Shown piece by piece: positions 14,886 to 19,930 of a stretch of DNA of 19,930 nucleotides; within the stretch, counting starts at the first letter, position 1, and each line of letters starts with the position of its first letter. Below the pieces are notes generated by a model. The model was not told the origin of the DNA. It searched no databases and worked only from the letters and a program-made list of their open reading frames with translations. A program made the position numbers and the translations under genes. The DNA comes from an uncultured bacterium (GTDB lineage: Bacteria > Pseudomonadota > Alphaproteobacteria > SP197), in the NCBI GenBank assembly GCA_938014945.1, contig CALLQH010000277.1, positions 1-19,930 of the forward strand. The letters run 5' to 3'.

Positions 14886-15670
14886 TGCTCGTCGACAGCC
14901 ATTGCCATCTTGATTTCGCCGATTTCGTCGAGGATTTCGACGGCGTGCTGAGCCGCGCCCGTGATGCGGGCGTCATGACCATGCAGACCATCTGCACGCG
15001 CATGACGACCTTCGAGCAGGTCCGCGCCCTGGCGCACGCCCATGACGACCTGTGGTGCTCGGTCGGCGTTCATCCCCACAATGTGGAGAGCGAGGGCGTC
15101 GTGGCCGCGGCCGATCTGGTTGCAAAGGCCGCCGACCCGAAGGTGATCGGTATCGGCGAGACCGGCCTCGACTTCTTCTACGACCACAGCCCGCGCGAGG
15201 AGCAGAAGGCGAGCTTCCGCGAGCACATCGCCGCCAGCCGGGAAACCGGCCTGCCTCTGATCGTGCACACCCGCGAGGCTGACGACGACACCATGGACAT
15301 CCTGGAGGAGGAGATGGGGAAGGGCGCCTTCCCGGGCCTCATCCACTGCTTCACGTCCTCGGCCGAGCTGGCGCGCCGCAGCCTGGCGATCGGCTTTTCC
15401 ATCTCGATCTCGGGCATCGCCACCTTCAAGAGCGCCCAGGACCTGCGCGACACGATCCTGGACGTGCCGCTCGAGCGTCTGCTGGTGGAGACGGATGCGC
15501 CATACCTGGCGCCGGTGCCCAAGCGCGGCAAGCGCAACGAGCCCAGTTTCGTCAAACATACGGCTGCGCTGGTGGCCGAACTTAAAGCTGTTTCTGAGGA
15601 AGAGATTGCCGCCGTCACGACGGATAATTTCTTTAACCTCTTCAGCAAGGCAACGCGGCCAAGCCTCTGA
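14885..15670 (+). CDS. tatD: TatD-family metal-dependent hydrolase (DNase)
   Basis: TatD proteins are TIM-barrel amidohydrolase-superfamily metalloenzymes with 3'-5' nuclease activity. The 261-residue protein has metal ligands His6 and His8 (DSHCHLDF), Glu92 (GIGETGLDFFY), His128 (LIVHTRE), His154 (GLIHCFTSS) and Asp204 (VETDAPYLAP), all in the family order. The ATG at 14885 overlaps the metG stop (TGATG). The metG-tatD-MBL order is a conserved neighbourhood. It is a cytoplasmic protein of usual length; the physiological substrate is not established from sequence. Confidence 0.95.
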   Translation: MLVDSHCHLDFADFVEDFDGVLSRARDAGVMTMQTICTRMTTFEQVRALAHAHDDLWCSVGVHPHNVESEGVVAAADLVAKAADPKVIGIGETGLDFFYDHSPREEQKASFREHIAASRETGLPLIVHTREADDDTMDILEEEMGKGAFPGLIHCFTSSAELARRSLAIGFSISISGIATFKSAQDLRDTILDVPLERLLVETDAPYLAPVPKRGKRNEPSFVKHTAALVAELKAVSEEEIAAVTTDNFFNLFSKATRPSL

Positions 15671-15671
15671 A

Positions 15672-16457
15672 ATGAAAGCAATCATTCTCGGCTGCGGTCC
15701 TTCCGCCGGCGTGCCCCAGCTTGGCGAGACCTATCCCGAGGGGATGCTTGAGGATCCGCGCAACCACCGCACCCGATCCTCGATCCTGGTCGAACACGAC
15801 GGCACGCAGATCCTCGTCGATACGTCGCCGGATCTGCGACAGCAGCTTCTGCGCCACGACATCTCGCGGCTGGACGCGGTGTGTTTCACCCATGCCCATG
15901 CCGACCACTGCCACGGCATCGACGACCTGCGGCGCATCTGCCGCATCATGGACAGCGCCATTCCGGCCTATGCCAATGCGGCCTGCATGGAAGAACTGCA
16001 GCAACGCTTCGGCTATGTCTTCGAGCCCAACGACCCGCGCTACGGCTGGTATGCGCCGCAGCTGCTGCCCAACACGGCCGCCACGGCGCCGTTCACGGTC
16101 GGCCCGGTGACGGTGACGCCGTTCGCCCAGGACCACATCGTGATGGAAACCCTGGGCTTCCGCTTCGATGCCGGCGGCGCCTCGGTGGCCTACAGCACCG
16201 ACCTCAAGCACCTGGACGACCGCGGCTTCGACGTCGTTTCCGGCATCGACCTCTGGATCGTCGACTGCCAGAACCTGACCGGGAACCCGATCCACAGCGA
16301 TCTCGCGCGCACGCTGGGCTGGATCGAGCGGGCCAAGCCGAAACGCGCCGTGCTGACGCACATGAGCCAGGACATGATCTGGACCGACGTCGATGCCCGC
16401 ACGCCGGCCCATGTGACTCCGGGGTGGGACGGTATGGAGATCGTGCTGGGAGCGTAA
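15672..16457 (+). CDS. MBL-fold metallo-hydrolase, PhnP-like
   Basis: The 261-residue protein starts MKAIILGCGPSAGVPQLG, the GxGxSxGxP hallmark of PhnP-like metallo-beta-lactamase-fold phosphodiesterases, and carries the metal site THAHADHCHG (His74, His76, Asp78, His79), AYSTDLKHL and LTHMSQDM as later metal-site segments. Members cleave cyclic phosphodiesters or related bonds; the real substrate here is unknown. Its ATG comes one base after the tatD stop and there is hardly any separate ribosome-binding site, so translation is probably coupled. It is the last gene of the block, followed by an AT-rich spot and a convergent gene. Confidence 0.9.
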   Translation: MKAIILGCGPSAGVPQLGETYPEGMLEDPRNHRTRSSILVEHDGTQILVDTSPDLRQQLLRHDISRLDAVCFTHAHADHCHGIDDLRRICRIMDSAIPAYANAACMEELQQRFGYVFEPNDPRYGWYAPQLLPNTAATAPFTVGPVTVTPFAQDHIVMETLGFRFDAGGASVAYSTDLKHLDDRGFDVVSGIDLWIVDCQNLTGNPIHSDLARTLGWIERAKPKRAVLTHMSQDMIWTDVDARTPAHVTPGWDGMEIVLGA

Positions 16458-16471
16458 GCCGCAGTTTGGCT

Positions 16472-16510
16472 GGCTATAGCCGATCGCATACTTTCCATAA
16501 TATATATTAT
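16472..16510. other. Two perfect palindromes, one AT-rich, between convergent genes
   Basis: GGCTATAGCC (16472-16481) is a perfect 10-bp palindrome, and ATAATATATATTAT (16497-16510) a perfect 14-bp one, the only long pure A/T run in the window. The minus strand contains an exact TATAAT with preceding CG (16511-16506), but no good -35 at 16-18 bases. They sit in the 106-base gap between the MBL hydrolase and Rid-family stop codons. A small GGCCC/GGGCC hairpin (16535-16549) without T-run is also present. Function unknown: protein-binding site, melting element or remnant. Confidence 0.35.
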
Positions 16511-16563
16511 ACGACTTCGCACACAACTCAGGCAGGCCCGGGATGGGCCCGTCGGACCGCCCC

Positions 16564-16965
16564 TCAGTCGACGTAAGCGATCGCCTCAATCTCGACGAGC
16601 AGCTCCGGCACGGCCAGACGTTCGACACCGATCAGGGTGTTGGCCGGCAGATGCGCCTCGCCGAAGAAGGCCTTGTTGGCTTCGACGAGCCCGGCGATGT
16701 GATCCTCCTGGCGGTAGCCCACGACATAGGTCGTGATCTTCACGACGTCGGATGGCTTGGCCCCGACGGAGGCCAGCCGATGACGCAGGTTCTCGAGCAC
16801 GGCCCTGGCCTGGGCGACGACATCGTTGCCGCCCTGAAGCTTGCGGTGCTCGTCGTAGGCGATCTGACCGGCGATGTAGACCGCGCGGCCGCCGCTGGCC
16901 GTGACGACATGGTGGTAGCCGCGCGTGCTGTAGGCGCCTTCCGGATTGCTTCTCTCGATCGTCAT
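16564..16965 (-). CDS. Rid (YjgF/YER057c/UK114) family protein lacking the canonical Arg
   Basis: The 133-residue protein has the single chorismate-mutase-like domain of the Rid family: YSTRGYHHVVTASGGRAVYIAGQIAYD near the start, then VVKITTYVVG in the middle, and the end block GVERLAVPELLVEIEAIAYVD. RidA itself hydrolyses reactive imines and needs an arginine (Arg105 in E. coli, in an ARS context before the last strand). Here the corresponding segment reads PANTLIG, so this arginine is missing, and the protein belongs to a Rid subgroup of other or unknown activity. ATG at 16965 has AAGGAGA 5-6 bases upstream. It diverges from the PhzF-family gene, with 111 bases between starts, and may work in the same pathway. 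Confidence 0.85.
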   Translation of the reverse strand: MTIERSNPEGAYSTRGYHHVVTASGGRAVYIAGQIAYDEHRKLQGGNDVVAQARAVLENLRHRLASVGAKPSDVVKITTYVVGYRQEDHIAGLVEANKAFFGEAHLPANTLIGVERLAVPELLVEIEAIAYVD

Positions 16966-17076
16966 GCTGTTCTCCTTGCGGGTCATGCTGGTGGCGGTTC
17001 GCGGAAACCCCATGCTCCGGGAGAGCGCGCTGAGGTACAAGCATGGACCTGATCTTGATCGGAAGATGCCGGAGCG

Positions 17077-17997
17077 ATGGCCACTACCCTGCCCCTTGCC
17101 TCCTTTGACTGTTTCTCTGACGTGCCCTTCGGTGGCAGCGTCGCCATGATCGTTTCGGATGCGGCTGGCCTCGATGAGGCGACCATGCGTCGTATGGCGC
17201 GGGAATTCGCCGCCCCGGCGACCTGCTTCATTCAGCAGGTCTTTGACGATGCGGTGCATGTCCGCTTCTTTTCACCCGTCGCCGAACTGCCGATGTGCGG
17301 CCACGGCACCATGGGCCTCTTCACCAAGCTGCTGGCCGACGGCGAACTGTCCTGGAAAGATGCGGACCGCCGCAGGGCAACGCTGGTGACACCGATCCGT
17401 GCTTCGGCGGTCGATCTGATCCGCATGGCCGATGACCGGCCTCGCGTGCTGCTGGATCTGAAGCTTCCGGCTTTCGAAGCTGCGGACGTCGATCCAGAGA
17501 CGCTTGCGGAGTTGCTCGGCACGACACGCGCGGCGTTCGACAATTCCCTGCCGCTGGAAACCGCAGGCGCCGATTTTGTCCATCTGCCCGTGGCGATGGC
17601 TTCCCTGGAGGCACTGTCCTCCCTGCGGCCGAATTTCGCCGCTCTCGGGCGCTACTGCATCGAGCGCGGCATCGGCACGGTGATCGCTTACTCCATGCAG
17701 CCGGCCGATGCCTCGGCGGCGTGGCGCTGTCGGGACTTCTGCCCGGCGGTGGGCGTCGATGAAGCCCCGGCCGTGGGCACCAGCAATGGCGCCCTTGCCT
17801 GTTACCTGGTGCGCCACGGCGTCCTGCGGCCCGATGCGGGCGGGCGGATCGCCGTCCATGCCGAACAGGGCCTGGAGGTCGGCCGCCCCAGCCGTATTCA
17901 TGTCGAGATGGAGGTTATGGCCGGTGCCGCCATTGCCGTCCGGGTCGGCGGCATGGCCACGCGCATCATCAGCGGCAGTGTCGCCATCGCCGGTTGA
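17077..17997 (+). CDS. PhzF-family protein with altered catalytic motifs
   Basis: The 306-residue protein has the two-domain diaminopimelate-epimerase-like fold pattern of PhzF: FDCFSDVPFGGSVAMIV at the start, VRFFSPVAELPMCGHGTMG (62-80), and CRDFCPAVGVDEAPAVGTSNGAL (218-240) in the second half. In PhzF the catalytic Glu45 lies in an SETxF motif and a conserved Asp in EDPATGSA; here these read PATCF (Ala48) and EAPAVGTS (Ala230). The fold is therefore clear but the phenazine-type isomerase chemistry is unlikely. No other phenazine genes are near. ATG at 17077 has GGAG only two bases away, a poor spacing, but the N-terminus matches the family start. Divergent from the Rid-family gene. Confidence 0.85.
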   Translation: MATTLPLASFDCFSDVPFGGSVAMIVSDAAGLDEATMRRMAREFAAPATCFIQQVFDDAVHVRFFSPVAELPMCGHGTMGLFTKLLADGELSWKDADRRRATLVTPIRASAVDLIRMADDRPRVLLDLKLPAFEAADVDPETLAELLGTTRAAFDNSLPLETAGADFVHLPVAMASLEALSSLRPNFAALGRYCIERGIGTVIAYSMQPADASAAWRCRDFCPAVGVDEAPAVGTSNGALACYLVRHGVLRPDAGGRIAVHAEQGLEVGRPSRIHVEMEVMAGAAIAVRVGGMATRIISGSVAIAG

Positions 17998-18027
17998 GCG
18001 GCGCGCGCGGCGCGGCTAGCTTGGGCC

Positions 18028-18864
18028 ATGACGACGCATGATCCGGCCGCCGACGGCGGCGACGCACCCCTCGCCCGCCTGCTGGCCATCATGGCCCGGC
18101 TGCGCGATCCCGAACACGGCTGTCCCTGGGACGTCGAGCAGGATTTCCGCACGATCGCGCCCTATACGATCGAGGAAGCCTACGAGGTCGCCGACGCCAT
18201 CGAGAAAGGCGATTTCCCGCACCTGAAGGACGAACTGGGCGATCTGCTGTTCCAGGTCGTGTTCCACGCCCGCATGGCGCAGGAGGCCGGCCACTTCGCG
18301 TTCGACGACGTCGCCGCGGGCATCGCCGACAAGATGATCCGCCGTCATCCCCATGTCTTTGCCGACCAGACGGGGATCGACGATGCCGCGGCCCAGACCG
18401 TCAACTGGGAAGCCCAGAAGGCTGCCGAGCGGGAGGCCGCCGCCGCCCGCGATGGCCGCCGTCCTTCCGCGCTGGACGGCGTCACACCGGGCCTGCCCGC
18501 CCTCACCCGTGCCGCCAAGCTGCAGAAACGCGCCGCGCGCGTGGGCTTCGACTGGCCCGATGCCGCTCATGTGGTGGCCGACGTCGAGGGAGAGTTCGAC
18601 GAGCTGAAGGCCGAGATGGCCGCGGGCTCGCCCCACGACCGGCTGGAGGACGAGATGGGCGACCTGCTCTTCACGGTCGTCAATCTGGCGCGCCACCTTG
18701 GCGTCGATCCCGAAAGCGCCCTGCGCCGCACCAACGCCAAGTTCGAGCGCCGCTTCCGCCATGTCGAGGACGGTCTGGCCCAGGAAGACCGCACCACGCA
18801 GGAGGCCACGCTGGAGGAAATGGATGCCCTGTGGCGTCAGGCCAAGGAACATGAACGGCGCTGA
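18028..18864 (+). CDS. mazG: Nucleoside triphosphate pyrophosphohydrolase MazG
   Basis: MazG hydrolyses NTPs and dNTPs to monophosphates and PPi, cleaning damaged nucleotides and affecting ppGpp. The 278-residue protein has the usual tandem of two MazG domains. The first has GCPWDVEQDF (31-40), EEAYE (49-53) and DELGDLLFQVVFHA (68-81), giving the metal ligands Glu49/50, Glu53, Glu69 and Asp72. The second, after the linker SALDGVTPGLPAL, has EGEFDELKAEM (187-197) and EDEMGDLLFTVVNLARHL (207-224). The start at 18028 has no strong ribosome-binding site but gives the normal N-terminus. It lies 30 bases after the PhzF-family stop in the same direction. Confidence 0.95.
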   Translation: MTTHDPAADGGDAPLARLLAIMARLRDPEHGCPWDVEQDFRTIAPYTIEEAYEVADAIEKGDFPHLKDELGDLLFQVVFHARMAQEAGHFAFDDVAAGIADKMIRRHPHVFADQTGIDDAAAQTVNWEAQKAAEREAAAARDGRRPSALDGVTPGLPALTRAAKLQKRAARVGFDWPDAAHVVADVEGEFDELKAEMAAGSPHDRLEDEMGDLLFTVVNLARHLGVDPESALRRTNAKFERRFRHVEDGLAQEDRTTQEATLEEMDALWRQAKEHERR

Positions 18865-18904
18865 AGGCCGCTGCCTGCACTGTGGCGTCTGAGGCCAGAC
18901 CGTC

Positions 18905-19399
18905 ATGGACAGGCACGAGAGGACGGCACCCCATCGTGTGGTTCGGCCGCGGCCGGGCCGTCTTTGGCGCTGGCTGCGCCATTGCGGCATCGTGACGTGT
19001 TTCGTCGTGCTCTATCTCGCCGCCTTCGAGTGCATCCTGGTGATCTCGGTGCTGGCCATGGCGGCTTATGAGGACTGGCGGCGCCCGGAACTCTGTGCGG
19101 GCCTTGCGGGCGAAGACGATGCGGCAACGGCCTATGCCTTCGCCGAGCGGGTCTATGCACGCTTTCCCGTCGGCACGCCCTGGCATGAGGTGCAGAAGGT
19201 CCTGGAGGAGGAAGGCTTCACCCCGGTCCTGCCAAGGGCCGGACGGCTCAATCCGGGCGGGCGTTTTGTCGGCGAGCTGCTGGAACGCACGATCTGGTGC
19301 GAGGTGCGCTGGACCAGCGATGCCGACGGCGGCGTCACCTCCGTGCGTCCCCTGCTGATGCTGCTGCCGCGCGGAATCGGCGAACCCGCGCGCAACTGA
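18905..19399 (+). CDS. One-TM protein with BamE/SmpA-like C-terminal pattern, unknown function
   Basis: The 164-residue protein has an arginine-rich cytoplasmic start (MDRHERTAPHRVVRPRPGR), a single hydrophobic span (about residues 28-54, IVTCFVVLYLAAFECILVISVLA begins it), and a periplasmic part. In that part ERVYARFPVGTPWHEVQKVLEEEGF (121-bearing region, roughly residues 80-105) resembles the FPxGTxxxxVxxxLxxxGF helix pattern of BamE/SmpA-like small domains, followed by strands (TIWCEVRWTSDADGGVTSVRPLLMLLP). I do not recognise a named family. It follows mazG by 40 bases and ends 3 bases from the convergent CHAP lipoprotein gene. Confidence 0.65.
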   Translation: MDRHERTAPHRVVRPRPGRLWRWLRHCGIVTCFVVLYLAAFECILVISVLAMAAYEDWRRPELCAGLAGEDDAATAYAFAERVYARFPVGTPWHEVQKVLEEEGFTPVLPRAGRLNPGGRFVGELLERTIWCEVRWTSDADGGVTSVRPLLMLLPRGIGEPARN

Positions 19400-19402
19400 G
19401 GA

Positions 19403-19930
19403 TCAGAGGCTCGCCATCCGCTCGGGATAGATGAAGCCGTAGGCCGGATAGACCGAGCCGCCCCAGGTTTTGCCCGGCACATACCAGACACGCACGGCCG
19501 ACCAGTCGTTGTCTGGCGAAACGTCCATGATCGGCGAGTTCATCTCGATCTCGCCGCGGTTCAGCCAGTTGGCGTGTTCGGCGATGACGATCCGGTCGTC
19601 AATGATCTGGCGAACGACGGCGACATGGCCGAGCGAGGCCCCCTTCCTGCCCAGCACCAGCACGGCGCCGACTTGCGGCCTGTGCCCGCGGGAGTAAAGC
19701 CCTTCGGCGGAATCCCACCAGGTCCAGGCATCGCCGAAGATCTGGATCTCCCCGATGCTGCGGGCGTAGGCGACGCACTGCAGGTTGCTCGAGGTTTCGA
19801 TGATGTGGGCAGAGGCGCCGATTGCCTCCGGAGGGTTCGGCACAACCGGCATGGCAAGAACCGCCGGTTGTGGCGCGACGGGCTCCCTGCCCGCACACGC
19901 AGCGACCAGAAGGGCCAGGGCAAGCGCCAG
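19403..19930 (-). CDS. CHAP-domain lipoprotein, 5' end outside the window
   Basis: The minus-strand frame stays open to the right edge, so the start codon lies outside; 175 residues are visible. The visible N-terminus is a lipoprotein signal with lipobox LLVAAC followed by AGREP. Then comes a CHAP (C40/NlpC-like cysteine amidohydrolase) domain: the nucleophile Cys in NLQCVAYAR, GDAWTWWDSAEGLY, PQVGAVLVL, the catalytic His in GHVAVV, and EHANW, in canonical order. Such enzymes cut peptidoglycan peptides or amide bonds; the lipobox suggests outer-membrane anchoring. An internal ATG at 19852 is present but would remove the signal peptide, so it is unlikely to be the start. The stop lies 3 bases from that of the convergent gene. 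Confidence 0.85.
   Translation of the reverse strand: MALALALLVAACAGREPVAPQPAVLAMPVVPNPPEAIGASAHIIETSSNLQCVAYARSIGEIQIFGDAWTWWDSAEGLYSRGHRPQVGAVLVLGRKGASLGHVAVVRQIIDDRIVIAEHANWLNRGEIEMNSPIMDVSPDNDWSAVRVWYVPGKTWGGSVYPAYGFIYPERMASL

Noticed and set aside
18887..18900. GTCTG/CAGAC hairpin after mazG
   Set aside because: A stem of only 5 bp without T-run; it is too weak for a terminator and immediately precedes the next start.
1..19930. CRISPR array, tRNA/rRNA gene, IS element or prophage
   Set aside because: No regular direct repeats, no cloverleaf-like segments with CCA-type ends, no transposase or phage-protein motifs on either strand.

Overview
The window is GC-rich, densely coded DNA that reads as a chromosomal segment of an alphaproteobacterium, probably Rhodospirillales-like. 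This rests on codon usage, on the protein sequences, and on one run of genes (MltB-type lytic transglycosylase, rlpA, D,D-carboxypeptidase, tmk, holB, metG, tatD, MBL-fold hydrolase) whose order is familiar from alphaproteobacterial chromosomes. I see no tRNA, rRNA, CRISPR array, insertion sequence or phage gene.

Left part (1-6510), accessory metabolism. The end of an unidentified gene (2-88) is followed by a broken gene on the minus strand for a membrane-anchored LAS/M15-like metallopeptidase, carrying one in-frame stop and one frameshift. Next come a VOC-fold protein with a good sigma70-type promoter, then a TetR regulator overlapping a Rieske oxygenase alpha subunit; a perfect inverted repeat just upstream of tetR is the likely operator. 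A D-carbamoylase (minus) and a hydantoin/Asp-Glu-type racemase (plus, TTG start) diverge from each other, and the racemase is followed by two tandem HSL-family alpha/beta hydrolases. This looks like a fragment of a hydantoin or N-carbamoyl-amino-acid pathway, but no hydantoinase is present in the window.

Middle part (6521-8132), a partition-type module on the minus strand. It contains a 22-codon leader ORF whose stop overlaps the parA start, a small ParA/ParF-like ATPase, a ribbon-helix-helix protein 20 bases further on, and a strong intrinsic terminator. Three short perfect palindromes sit in the 5' region. This resembles a plasmid ParF/ParG cassette but lies among chromosomal housekeeping and cell-wall genes, and it is the most unusual item in the window.

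Right-centre (8133-16457), a co-directional housekeeping block on the plus strand: a small two-TM protein, three periplasmic/outer-membrane peptidoglycan enzymes, then tmk-holB-metG-tatD-MBL hydrolase with 1-4 base stop/start overlaps or near-contact, typical of a translationally coupled operon.

Right end (16458-19930): an AT-rich palindromic spot between convergent genes, a divergent pair of a Rid-family protein and a PhzF-family protein that both lack canonical catalytic residues, mazG, a one-TM protein with a BamE-like C-terminal pattern, and the truncated gene of a CHAP-domain lipoprotein that runs off the window edge.
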